From NCBI RefSeq assembly GCF_022865125.1, contig NZ_CP094828.1, forward strand, positions 2,411,219 to 2,475,218: 64,000 bases of DNA. Direction: 5' to 3'. Position numbers and translations under genes: made by a program. The stretch comes from Acuticoccus sp. I52.16.1 (GTDB lineage Bacteria; Pseudomonadota; Alphaproteobacteria; Rhizobiales; Amorphaceae). Positions 51,059 through 59,649 of the stretch are shown piece after piece (the stretch's first letter is position 1; each line of letters begins with the position of its first letter). The notes below the pieces were generated by a model, which was given only the letters and a program-made list of their open reading frames with translations, made no database searches and had not been told where the DNA came from.

Positions 51059-54000
51059 CCTGTCAGGCTCCTCATCGCATCATCATGCGCGCCCATGCGC
51101 TGCATGCCCGCCTCGGCGAGGGCGGCCAATGCCACGGCATCGCTGACTCCAGCTTTGGCGAGAATACCTTGAAGGCTTGCGGCTAGCGCCTTGGCGGCCT
51201 CCTGCTCTGCCGGTGACAGCTCCACGGCCTGATGGGCAGTGGCGCCCCGCGCACCCGTGCCGACAACTACGCCAAGCGCATGGCGGCTTGGGGCGCGCCC
51301 TTGCACCTGCGCCAGCATCTCGGCCTGGCGAAACCCAAGAGCAAGCTTGCCCGCCTCCAAGGCAGCGCGGTTAGGCTCGAGATCGCTCCAATTGCGCGGG
51401 GGCTTGTTGGCTAGCAGACCGGCTAGGGATTCCATATCAACAAGGCTTCCCGAAAAGTTCTGCAGACGCGCCGCAAAGGCATCAAGCCGCAAATCGCCGG
51501 AAATGCCCTTGATGGTCTCTGCACGGCGCTGCAGCGCCGCTAGCGGGCCTTCCTTATGGCCGAGAGCATCAAGCATCTTGTCCCGCAATCGGCCAAGCAT
51601 GGTGTCGTAGGCTTCATTCAGCTCGCGTAGAAGGCCACCAATATGGGGAGCGACTGACGCGGGAGCCTCGCTTCCGCTAAGCTGTACCAAATCGACAAAG
51701 ATTGTTCGGTGCGGATCACTGGCTGCCCGCATGATCCGGCAAAGCTCCTGAGCTTCCTTTGAAACGGAGGATGTGCGGCGCGTCCATTCCGGAAGGCGCA
51801 TCACGAATTCAACCAGAGCTTGGGCGACATGCAGAGGCTTGAGCTCAGGCGCGCGCGCCATAACGGTGTCGATCTCGACGCTCAGCGCCTTGAGAAGGGC
51901 TTCGCCCTCAGTTTTCGGATCAACGTGGCGCAGGGACAGATCCCGCGGGTCTTGGAGCAGGCGATCGACCACATAGTCATTGATCTCAGGCTGGAAGACG
52001 CCGTCGACATAGACGGCCATGGTGGAGCGGTGCGCGAGGATAAAGGAAGCAGCCAATAGCGGCAGCAATCCGGAGCGCACACCGAAGGGCGGCTGCTGCC
52101 ACAGCCCATAAATATCCAGAAGGGGAAACTCTCCAGCCTTCTCAAATGCGAGCTGCTCGGCCTGCTGCCACATGGGGCGCAGGCTTGTGCCGGCCTTGGT
52201 CGTGGGCAGCTGAAAGCCAAATCCGCCCTTGGAACTCCGATGTAGGCCAGTGGCTTTGAGCACGGTGCGATAGAGCCCCATCTCCGCAGGGAAGCCTTCC
52301 ATTCCCAGATCATCCAGATCAGGGCTATTGACCATGGCATGCAGCAGGGCGCGCACCGCCGCCTGGCTGTTGCTGGAGGGCTGCTCACGGTTGACCAGCT
52401 CGCTGCGAATATGCGGCGTCTCGGGGAAGGTCGCATCAGCTAGGGTTGAGGCAATCTGCGCTATGGCCTGGCTACTCCCCGCCTTATGCGCGGTGCCATG
52501 GACATACCAGGTCGCCAGAACAAAGCCTTGGCGCAGCGCCTCTTCAAGTTCGGCCCTAACCACGGCCAATCGCGCCTCAAGCTCCCGGCGGGCAACAGCA
52601 TCGCCTTCGAGGGCCGGGTGCCCCTGGCGAATGCGCTCCAACGCGAGCAGCGCTGAGCCGGACTTGCGGATATGCTGCGCATTGGGCGGCACCCCTAGCG
52701 CGACGGGATACGCACCGGTCTTGGTTGACACCTCGCGGCAGCGAGCCGCCGGCTTCGAGGCCGGCCAGTCATCATCCGGGATAACCAGCAGGAACTGTCC
52801 TGCGGCTCCATTGGTAGGGCTGTAGCGCTCGACAGTTTTGGCCAACCCCTGCGGTGACGCCAATCCCGCTGTGAACCAGCGCAGCGTTCCCGTGGTGAAA
52901 TAGTGCTTCTTTGCCAAGACGGGCTGCAGATCGGCGAAGGTGGACAGGCGATTTAGGTCCAGCTCACCGAGCTGGGTTTTCACTTCGACAAGCGCGGCTT
53001 CAATATCGAAATCGCTGCCGGCGAAAAGGGCGAAGGCATTAAGATGCCCTCTGTAGACCGTCACTGACCAATCCTGCAGCTGCTGCAAGGCGTGGTCGAC
53101 TGCCTCCGGTGCTGCATCAGGCACGCAGGTAGCCAAGATGCTGCGCTCGGGCAGTACCCCGCTTCCGCCATGGAACAGCTCAATTACGGCGATGCTCTTG
53201 GCAAGCTTCAGGTGCAGCGCTTCGCCATTGCGCTCGCAGCGCTGCACGGCATCCACCGCTTCGGACCAGCGATGAGAGTCGGGAGACGCAAGGATGGCGG
53301 GTTCCAGATTGGCTCGCAGATAGTCCCACAGCTGGGCAGGATCATAGGGGGCTGAGCCCGCCTCATGCGTCTTGAGATATTCCTGAAACCCACCGGGCTC
53401 GGCAGAATTGAGGAACCCGAAGACGCTGCGCTCATTCTGGCCGAAACGCCGGCGCGACAGGGGACCAATCAGGGCTGCGCTGACCGGATGAAGCGGCCAA
53501 CAGGCCGCAAGGCGCTCTGCCAGGTCATGTGGGCTGCCAGGTCGACGCCGGCGGATGGCGTCGGCAGCCGTTCCGATTATCTCGGTAGGGATGAGCGCCT
53601 GGTTAGCACGCGTGAGAGCTCGGCCAATGAGATCGAGAACTTCATCGATCGCCGTGACGATTGGGATATCGACAAAACGGCCCTGAATCTTGGCCCAATC
53701 GTCCTGCATGTCGGCGCCGAAACGCCGCGCATACTGATCGAAGGATTGATGCAGAACACCAACGATCAGCAGCCGGCCTTCACAGCGGGCGGCGGCCTCG
53801 GCGAGTTCCTGAAAGAAGTGGATATCGGCACTGCCATCAGCAGCGGCCTCCAGGTATTTCCCGAGCTCATCTATGACAAGCAGCACGCCGGCCTCTGGTC
53901 GCGCAGAAGCCTCCCTCAAGAGGCGATCGATTACGTCACGGCCGGCAGGATCAATCTGACGGCGCTTGGTGCGCGCTGGCTTCGCCTCGCGGGCGACTGC

Positions 54001-54396
54001 ATCCGCCACGGCCTCGCGCAGATCTGAGACGGGGTCGGCGCGGCGCCCAACAAGCGGCACAACCAGCCATGGTTCTGCCTCTTGCGGGAAGGCATCGCGG
54101 AAACCGGGCACGTCGCCAAGCAGCTGCAGCCCAGCCTGCTTTTGTTTTGCGCTGCCGCCAATGGTTTGGCAAAGCAGAAGCGCAAGGCTCGACTTGCCGC
54201 CCCCATAGGGGCCGGTCCAAGTGAAGGCGCGCTGGCCCGTCTCCTGGTAGAGGCGCGCCATGGTCTCGATGGCCTGGCGGCCAGAGCCATGGCAGACATA
54301 GCCCTGCAGGGCACCATTGGTAGCGTGATCCGTGTCGAGCCGTACGGAACGCTGAAACCGGCGGGAGACGGCGACGATATCGGACAGCATGCTCAT
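51055..54396 (-). CDS. sspC: SspC-type large P-loop ATPase
   Basis: This 1113-residue protein has Walker A GPYGGGKSS at 62-70 and Walker B VLLVIDELGKYLE at 171-183 (D176/E177). The P-loop region resembles BrxC-like ATPases of defence systems. The long remainder is mostly helical, with no other recognised domain. The start ATG at 54394-54396 overlaps the sspB stop (ATGA); an alternative ATG is at 54390. It lies between DUF4007 and PP-loop genes, matching SspC of SspABCD. It probably couples ATP hydrolysis to the modification complex. Confidence 0.8.
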   Translation of the reverse strand: MSMLSDIVAVSRRFQRSVRLDTDHATNGALQGYVCHGSGRQAIETMARLYQETGQRAFTWTGPYGGGKSSLALLLCQTIGGSAKQKQAGLQLLGDVPGFRDAFPQEAEPWLVVPLVGRRADPVSDLREAVADAVAREAKPARTKRRQIDPAGRDVIDRLLREASARPEAGVLLVIDELGKYLEAAADGSADIHFFQELAEAAARCEGRLLIVGVLHQSFDQYARRFGADMQDDWAKIQGRFVDIPIVTAIDEVLDLIGRALTRANQALIPTEIIGTAADAIRRRRPGSPHDLAERLAACWPLHPVSAALIGPLSRRRFGQNERSVFGFLNSAEPGGFQEYLKTHEAGSAPYDPAQLWDYLRANLEPAILASPDSHRWSEAVDAVQRCERNGEALHLKLAKSIAVIELFHGGSGVLPERSILATCVPDAAPEAVDHALQQLQDWSVTVYRGHLNAFALFAGSDFDIEAALVEVKTQLGELDLNRLSTFADLQPVLAKKHYFTTGTLRWFTAGLASPQGLAKTVERYSPTNGAAGQFLLVIPDDDWPASKPAARCREVSTKTGAYPVALGVPPNAQHIRKSGSALLALERIRQGHPALEGDAVARRELEARLAVVRAELEEALRQGFVLATWYVHGTAHKAGSSQAIAQIASTLADATFPETPHIRSELVNREQPSSNSQAAVRALLHAMVNSPDLDDLGMEGFPAEMGLYRTVLKATGLHRSSKGGFGFQLPTTKAGTSLRPMWQQAEQLAFEKAGEFPLLDIYGLWQQPPFGVRSGLLPLLAASFILAHRSTMAVYVDGVFQPEINDYVVDRLLQDPRDLSLRHVDPKTEGEALLKALSVEIDTVMARAPELKPLHVAQALVEFVMRLPEWTRRTSSVSKEAQELCRIMRAASDPHRTIFVDLVQLSGSEAPASVAPHIGGLLRELNEAYDTMLGRLRDKMLDALGHKEGPLAALQRRAETIKGISGDLRLDAFAARLQNFSGSLVDMESLAGLLANKPPRNWSDLEPNRAALEAGKLALGFRQAEMLAQVQGRAPSRHALGVVVGTGARGATAHQAVELSPAEQEAAKALAASLQGILAKAGVSDAVALAALAEAGMQRMGAHDDAMRSLTG

Positions 54397-55355
54397 GCGG
54401 CACTCCTCTGCGCTGCGGACTCATAGGCAGAAGCCAAAAATCCTATGCGGTCGGGGTTTTCGCTGCGGCGAGCGACGTTGCGCACGCCGGCCGTGTCGGA
54501 CCAGATAAAGGCCCGAGTTGAGCTCTCTTCGATGCGCGCCAATCGCTCCACCAAAGCATCTTCATCGAGCTTGAAGACGCGGCCTGGTGAGCCGGGCTCG
54601 AATGTCAGCGCTTCGACCGAGAGAGTCTTCTGTTCAGGCGCATAGCGCGACCAGAAATCATTCAGGGCAAAGAGAAAGATGCCGTCAGGCAAAGTGGGCT
54701 TGGCGCCCCTGCGAAACTGGAAGGCCTTGCTACTAACAGCCCGAATCAGTCCAAGCGGTACCAAGGCCGGCTCGAATAGGTCGTCACTGAACTTTCCGTG
54801 CCGTGTGGGGACATAGCTTCGTATGAAGCACTCTACATCCCGCTTGATAGTCGCGTCCGACGCGCGAATGCGGTTCTTGAGCACCGCATTCTGCTGGTCG
54901 CGATAATCGCGCAGCGGCGCTGCGATCGCTTCATGATCGAAGGTCTGCACCGTGAGATGATTGAAGGCATAGAACCATGTGGTGCTGCGCTCCGGCGCAC
55001 CGGCCATCATCCAATGCAGCAGCCAAAGCGTCGCCGGTGCTTCCAAGAATGGATCGACGCCGCGCTCATCGCCAAACAGATAATCGCCGATCGGTGTAGT
55101 GCGGAAGAAATCACCGTCTTCTGTGAGCACGCCGCACGTCAGTGCCCAATGGCGAATGGCGGCAACCATATTCTTGCCCACCCCGAAGGTGACGATCGCC
55201 TCCGGATCTGTAAAGATTGACCTTGGCGCCGCGCCGTCCTTTCCCGCGGCCACCTGATCATATGCCTTCTTGAGCCAGAGATGGCGCAGCGGGAAGGTCT
55301 CGTGACCTGAGAATTGCGCGCGGAATGTCGGGTCGGCGAGGGGGCCTCTAATCAT
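54393..55355 (-). CDS. sspB: SspB-type DUF4007 protein
   Basis: This 320-residue protein begins MIRGPLADPTFRAQFSGHETFPLRHLWLKKAYD (split here by domain): FSGHETFPLRHLWLKK near residue 15, VTFGVGKNMVAAIRHWA, and later DDLFEPALVPLGLI, all typical of DUF4007. SspB is reported as the DNA-nicking partner of single-strand phosphorothioation. An AGGAGG site precedes ATG 55355. It is 79 nt downstream of sspA and overlaps sspC by 4 bp. Confidence 0.8.
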   Translation of the reverse strand: MIRGPLADPTFRAQFSGHETFPLRHLWLKKAYDQVAAGKDGAAPRSIFTDPEAIVTFGVGKNMVAAIRHWALTCGVLTEDGDFFRTTPIGDYLFGDERGVDPFLEAPATLWLLHWMMAGAPERSTTWFYAFNHLTVQTFDHEAIAAPLRDYRDQQNAVLKNRIRASDATIKRDVECFIRSYVPTRHGKFSDDLFEPALVPLGLIRAVSSKAFQFRRGAKPTLPDGIFLFALNDFWSRYAPEQKTLSVEALTFEPGSPGRVFKLDEDALVERLARIEESSTRAFIWSDTAGVRNVARRSENPDRIGFLASAYESAAQRSAA

Positions 55356-55434
55356 GAAACGGTCCTCCTGGATGGAGCATCCAGTCTCTGTGGCAGAGAG
55401 ATATATCCTCGCGTTGGTTGCCGCATGACTGTCC

Positions 55435-56595
55435 TCAGGCCGCAGCGCGGATGTGGGACAGGCGATCCGCCTTCTCACAGATCAGCGTTGTCGCCTTATC
55501 GATGTCGTCAATGGTGGTAAAACGCCCAAAGCCGAGGCGCAGGGAAGCGCTTGCCTCGGCAGGCGTGAGGCCGATCGAGCCGAGCACATAAGAGGGCTCG
55601 ATCAGGCCGGCATTGCAGGCAGAACCCACCGAGGCCGCAAGCTCCGTCTGCAGCGTCATCAGCAGGGCATGTGCATCAATGCCCGGAATGCAGATATTTA
55701 AGCAGCCGCTGAGGCTGCGAGTCTCTGAGCCATTGACCTTGAGCGCAGGCAGCCCCTCTTTCAGCCGGCTCAACAGGCGAGATTTGAGAAATTCCGTGTG
55801 CGCCGCATCCTTGGCTTGCTGTACGAGTGCCTTCCCCGCAGCTGCAGCAATTCCGGCACAGAGCATCGGGGCGAGTGTCCCGGCGCGCATCCCGTGCTGC
55901 TGACCGCCACCATGGATAATGGGTGCAATCTGAGGTCGCACGTCAGCGGCGAGGTAAAGCGCTCCAATCCCCTTCGGACCGTAGAATTTGTGCGCTGACA
56001 GGCTGAGCAGATCAATGCCGGTGGCGGCAACATCGATCGGAAGCTTGCCGACAAGCTGCGCGGCATCCGTATGGAATAGTGCCCCGGCCTCAGCACATAG
56101 GGCGCCAATTTCCTGCAGCGGCTGCAGCGTGCCGATCTCGTTATTTGCCGCCATCACCGAGACCAAAGCCGTATCAGGCCCTATTAACTGCGGTAGTCGC
56201 TCCAGATCGACGATGCCGTCGGCCTGCACGGGGATGGTCTCGACTTTAAGGCCGAGCTCGGCGAGCGCTTGTGCCGGCGCAAGCACGCTCTTGTGCTCGA
56301 TGGCAGAGACCAAAATATGACGCCGCTTCGTGCGCTTTGCCGCCCCGAGCAGGCTCAGATTGTTGGCCTCGGTTGCGCCGCCGGTCACGATAATCTCGCC
56401 GGGCGCCGCACCAATCAGCTCAGCAACCGCTCGGCGCGCATCCTCCACGGCCTCAGCCGCATCCCAGCCAAGTGCATGCTCCGAATGCGGATTGCCGAAC
56501 CGGTCTTCAAGGAACGGCAGCATGGCCGCACGCACATCCGGATCAAGCGGAGTGGTCGCTTGGTAATCCAGGTATATCGGCGCGGATCGGCTCAT
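55435..56595 (-). CDS. sspA: SspA/DndA-type cysteine desulfurase
   Basis: This 386-residue class V aminotransferase has PLP lysine K203 in SLSAHKFYGPKG and catalytic C327 in GSACNAG. The NifS/IscS-like start APIYLDYQATTPLDP is also clear. It mobilises sulfur from cysteine as a persulfide. The three genes downstream (DUF4007, P-loop ATPase, PP-loop protein) show that this is the sulfur donor of a phosphorothioation system rather than an Fe-S assembly gene. It starts two bases from the stop of an upstream, frameshifted RHH gene. Confidence 0.85.
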   Translation of the reverse strand: MSRSAPIYLDYQATTPLDPDVRAAMLPFLEDRFGNPHSEHALGWDAAEAVEDARRAVAELIGAAPGEIIVTGGATEANNLSLLGAAKRTKRRHILVSAIEHKSVLAPAQALAELGLKVETIPVQADGIVDLERLPQLIGPDTALVSVMAANNEIGTLQPLQEIGALCAEAGALFHTDAAQLVGKLPIDVAATGIDLLSLSAHKFYGPKGIGALYLAADVRPQIAPIIHGGGQQHGMRAGTLAPMLCAGIAAAAGKALVQQAKDAAHTEFLKSRLLSRLKEGLPALKVNGSETRSLSGCLNICIPGIDAHALLMTLQTELAASVGSACNAGLIEPSYVLGSIGLTPAEASASLRLGFGRFTTIDDIDKATTLICEKADRLSHIRAAA

Positions 56596-56596
56596 C

Positions 56597-56814
56597 TCAT
56601 TCCTCGGATGCCGGCTGCGAGAAGGGCAGCTCGGGCTGTTGGCTTGCATGTTGGCGTTCAACGAACTCTGCCACCGCGCGACGCACGGCCCATGAGAGCG
56701 ACAGATCGTTGCTCTTGGCGATGCGCAGCAGCGTCGAGTGGAGCTGAGGGTCAAACTCACCGTGAAGCGGACAGTGTCCTTTCTGCCTCTTGGTCGGTGA
56801 CCACCTTTCACCAT
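56597..56814 (-). pseudogene. frameshifted ribbon-helix-helix regulator upstream of sspA
   Basis: The first frame from ATG 56814 reads RKDTVRFTV. After one missing base (gtgag where gtggag is expected) another frame continues EFDPQLHSTLLRIAKSNDLS and then WAVRRAVAEFVERQ to the TGA at 56597-56599. Joined, this is a 72-residue CopG/ribbon-helix-helix-like protein. The 218-bp length is one base short of 73 codons. It could have been the operon's repressor. A sequencing error or programmed slippage is the alternative. Confidence 0.65.
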
Positions 56815-56985
56815 GTCAGCATCAAACTCAACCCACCTGGAGGAGTCGTCCAGGTTCGGATCCTATGAGATGGCGATATGCTAAGTGAGGACCCTTGTTC
56901 TTGCAACGTTCTCCTCCCTATCTCGCTTGTGCGCCGCTTTCGTCCCGAGGTGTCCGACGGCCGCAGGAGCAGGCGTAATGTCCTG

Positions 56986-57378
56986 CTAAGAAAGCGCTTT
57001 ATCTCGAAACTCTTGCGCCATCCACTCCACCGGAAACGGCTCCAGCACCCTCGCCAGCGTCACTTCCGGCCTCTGCCTGCCGTCCAGGATCGCCTCGACG
57101 AGGTCCGGTGCCAGCAGCGTCAGACGCAGGATGCGTGTCATGTATGACGGCGCGATCTTTTCCCGCTCAGCCAGCTCCGCGATCGTCGCGATCTCTCCTG
57201 ACCGCAACATGCGCTCCCACCGGAATGCGCGCGCCAGCGCTTTTACCAACGCGTTGTCCAGCTCCGGCCGCGATGGTGCGCCGTCCGGCAGCCGGATTTC
57301 CTTTCGCCCGCCACGCTTTACGGTCCGAAATGGGACATGAACCGTCACGGTGTCGGGAATCGGCGTAGCGCGGGTCAT
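56986..57378 (-). CDS. phage/recombinase-associated small protein (LAPDLVEAILDGRQ type)
   Basis: This 130-residue protein contains IATIAELAEREKIAPSYMTRILRLTLLAPDLVEAILDGRQRP (here given by its key parts): an HTH-like helix EREKIAPSYMTRIL and the conserved LAPDLVEAILDGR. Such proteins are commonly encoded right after large serine recombinases in alphaproteobacterial prophage-like regions. It overlaps the recombinase fragment by 4 bp (ATGA). Function is unknown; a DNA-binding role is suggested by the HTH-like segment. Confidence 0.65.
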   Translation of the reverse strand: MTRATPIPDTVTVHVPFRTVKRGGRKEIRLPDGAPSRPELDNALVKALARAFRWERMLRSGEIATIAELAEREKIAPSYMTRILRLTLLAPDLVEAILDGRQRPEVTLARVLEPFPVEWMAQEFRDKALS

Positions 57379-57647
57379 GCGGCGCGGTCCAAATTGTCCG
57401 CCAGCGTTTCGCGCGCGAGTCCGACCAAGCCATCGACCCGAAGCTGAACGTTCAGCCCATCGGTGCCAATGTCGATCCGCTCGACCAGCAGCGCCACGAT
57501 GCGCGCCTTCTCCGCCGGGAATAGCTCATCCCAAGTCGGGTTCAGCTGGTGCAGCGCGGTGTGGATGACGCCGTGCGCCAGGATCGCGCAGACTTGGCGC
57601 CGCCGCTCGCGCGGGCTGAGATGTTGCGGGTGAATGGGATTGGGCAT
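57375..57647 (-). pseudogene. fusion scar: small phage protein start joined to serine recombinase C-terminus
   Basis: The frame from ATG 57647 begins MPNPIHPQHLSPRERRRQVC, like small phage proteins, then changes to WDELFPAEKARIVALLVERI and VQLRVDGLVGLARE. The second part matches the extreme C-terminus of large serine recombinases. The catalytic N-terminus is absent, so a deletion has joined two gene ends. It marks a former integrase region next to the tail module. Confidence 0.6.
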
Positions 57648-58031
57648 TTGCATCCGGGCCGAGGACCAATCTGATTCGATTGGCCGAACGGACCATGCCG
57701 ATGCTGGAAGAGTAAGCAAAATTGGCCGGCTATCGCAGCGCTGCGGCGAAGAAGGAAAAGGTGCGAAGGCCGGCGAATGTGGACGCGCCTCGGCTTTGTC
57801 CTCCCCCGCACCGGACGAGAGCGGCGTGGCCCGTTCCCTCTCCGCTCAATAGCGCGCGACGCGATTCGCACGCGAACGCTCCTTTCGCGACAGTTCCGAT
57901 CCACCTTTCGGCGCCTCCGCGAAACGTCCTTTCGGTCCCACTTGAGCGTGTGGATTGTTGCATGAATCAATCTTGAATGGCGGTGATGAGCGGATATCCC
58001 TGCCCGCCTTCGTATCCTCCGCATCAGGAAA
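57648..58031. other. gene-free stretch before a phage-type gene
   Basis: No convincing gene is seen in these 384 bp. The region separates the reverse recombinase debris from the forward gene at 58032 and should hold that gene's promoter. Confidence 0.45.
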
Positions 58032-58781
58032 ATGCAGACGATGTCTCTCATCGAAAAGGAATATTTTACGCTTGGCGAGATCGAAGAGCGCTGGTCTATG
58101 CCGCGTCGAGATCTCGCCTACCTCGCCGAGAACAGCCAGCTTCGTCTCAGTGTTCGCCTGTTCGGGATCGCGATCGAACGGGCCTACCTCGAACAGTCGC
58201 CTGACGGAGGCTGGTTCGACGTGCCCTACGAAAAGACCCGGTACAGCGGCCTAATGGACCTCCTCGAACGGGACGTCGTCACGCTGTTCCAGGAAGGCTG
58301 GGTGGCGGTCAATAGTTTCTACCACCAGGACGAGTTCATCCGGCTGATCCCGTCGGCGCCGCCCGTGATGGTGAAGATCTCCGGTGTTGTCGTGCGCCGC
58401 TCGGAACGCGACCGGGCTGAAGCGGAGCTGGGGCTGAGCGGCGCTCAAATGGACACATCACGATGCCGGACATGTGTCGCTGCGGCCATGCTGGAGAATG
58501 CCGCGCCATCGTCGGCGAAGCCAGCGACCATCGTTTCCGATAACTGCACCGAGGTGCGGATTGGCGGCATCGAACTGCGGTTGGGCAAAATTCAGGCGAG
58601 GGTGGTCCGCCACCTTCGCGCTGCAGCCCAGTCGGGTCATCCTTGGCGGGATGGCAAGGAACTGTTGAAGGGCGCCGGTTCGAGGAGTCTGCGCATGTCG
58701 GACGTCTTCAAGTCCAAGCCCGGGTGGCGCGAACTGATCCTGTCAGATGGTCGAGGTAAGTACCGGATCGTCTCCGATTGA
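58032..58781 (+). CDS. unknown protein with N-terminal HTH-like segment and C-terminal winged-helix-like segment
   Basis: This 249-residue protein starts EKEYFTLGEIEERWSMPRRDLAYLAENSQLRLSVRLFG (key part LGEIEERWSMPRRDLAYLAE), which looks like a MerR/excisionase-type HTH. Near the C-terminus are RVVRHLRAAAQSGHPWRDGKELL and MSDVFKSKPGWRELIL, resembling winged-helix ends of phage or integron-associated regulators. A start at 58041 is possible. It precedes the tail genes but may be cellular. I do not recognise a family. Confidence 0.5.
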   Translation: MQTMSLIEKEYFTLGEIEERWSMPRRDLAYLAENSQLRLSVRLFGIAIERAYLEQSPDGGWFDVPYEKTRYSGLMDLLERDVVTLFQEGWVAVNSFYHQDEFIRLIPSAPPVMVKISGVVVRRSERDRAEAELGLSGAQMDTSRCRTCVAAAMLENAAPSSAKPATIVSDNCTEVRIGGIELRLGKIQARVVRHLRAAAQSGHPWRDGKELLKGAGSRSLRMSDVFKSKPGWRELILSDGRGKYRIVSD

Positions 58782-58809
58782 TCGGAGCTGATCCCGCTCC
58801 GGGGGATGG

Positions 58810-58830
58810 GTGGGGGATGCTATCCCCCAC
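58810..58830. repeat. GC-rich perfect hairpin 1
   Basis: The arms gtgggggat (58810-58818) and atcccccac (58822-58830) are perfectly complementary around a 3-nt loop. A second hairpin with the same gggggat/atccccc arms follows at 58867. The pair resembles REP/BIME-type or terminator elements and lies at the edge of the truncated tail module. Confidence 0.7.
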
Positions 58831-58866
58831 CGTGTTCGAAACCGCAGACATGCTGCGAGTATTCAC

Positions 58867-58885
58867 AGGGGGATCTCATCCCCCT
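58867..58885. repeat. GC-rich perfect hairpin 2
   Basis: The arms agggggat (58867-58874) and atccccct (58878-58885) pair perfectly around ctc. The stem sequence repeats that of hairpin 1, 36 nt upstream. Further lone gggggat and atccccc words occur nearby at 58800-58806 and about 58911-58917. Confidence 0.7.
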
Positions 58886-58956
58886 CCAGTGTGGGTGGAA
58901 ATCCCCCAGCCATGATTTGCAGTCTCCCTCCCGCACAGACCGGGAAGGAGACTGTA

Positions 58957-59649
58957 GTGACCAGGCATCTCAGCCCGACCACGACGGGCACCGGCCCGTA
59001 CACTCACGAGTTCCACTCGGGATCATGGACGCTGCCCTCGATGGCGATCGAGACGGCGATGCCGGACGTCCCGCACTTCGCGATGGCCACCGGCTGCGTC
59101 GTCGATCGGCTGACGTGGCAGATGCAGCGGTCCGGCTTGCTCACCGCCACCGTTGGCCTGATCGCGCAGGGCGAGACAGTCGCTTCGAGCACCGCCGCCG
59201 GCACACCGTCGGATTGGTCGCTGAAGCGGTTCGGCCACTTCGCCGGCTCGATCAGCCGCGACGGTTCAGCACTCGGCAACGTCGTCTCCGCCGAGGTGAC
59301 GTACGCCAACAACCTCGACCGCATCGAGACCATCCGCGCCGACGGCCGCATCGACGGCGCCGACCCGTCCATCGCCGCCCTCACGGGCCGGATCGACGTC
59401 CGGTTCGCCGACCAGACCCTGCTCAACCAGGCGATCAACGGCACCTCCGCCGAGCTGACCTTCGCCTACACGCTGCCATCCGGTGAAAGCTTCGAGCTTG
59501 TCGCCCACGCCGTCTACCTGCCACGCCCGCGGCTGGAGATCTCTGGGCCGCAGGGCGTGCAGGCGAGCTTCGACTGGCAGGCGGCGCGCGACCCCGTCGT
59601 CGGCCGCATGTGCACCGCAACCCTCGTCAACGACATCGAGGAATACTGA
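58957..59649 (+). CDS. phage tail tube protein, 5'-truncated
   Basis: The frame reads PTTTGTGPYTHEFHSGSW near its start, followed by IETAMPDVPHFAMATGCVVDRLTWQ, GLIAQGETVA, and VTYANNLDRIETIRADGRIDGADP. These are blocks of the central and C-terminal parts of siphophage tail tube proteins. Family members usually have roughly 80-100 more residues before this point. A GTG at 58957 behind AAGGAG could restart translation, but the N-terminal domain seems deleted; upstream DNA is the hairpin region. The stop overlaps the next ATG. Confidence 0.7.
   Translation: MTRHLSPTTTGTGPYTHEFHSGSWTLPSMAIETAMPDVPHFAMATGCVVDRLTWQMQRSGLLTATVGLIAQGETVASSTAAGTPSDWSLKRFGHFAGSISRDGSALGNVVSAEVTYANNLDRIETIRADGRIDGADPSIAALTGRIDVRFADQTLLNQAINGTSAELTFAYTLPSGESFELVAHAVYLPRPRLEISGPQGVQASFDWQAARDPVVGRMCTATLVNDIEEY

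Noticed and set aside
50219-56595. Canonical Dnd (DndBCDE) phosphorothioation system
   Set aside because: DUF4007 and the BrxC-like large ATPase in ABCD order fit SspABCD; no DndD-type SMC ATPase or DndE is visible.
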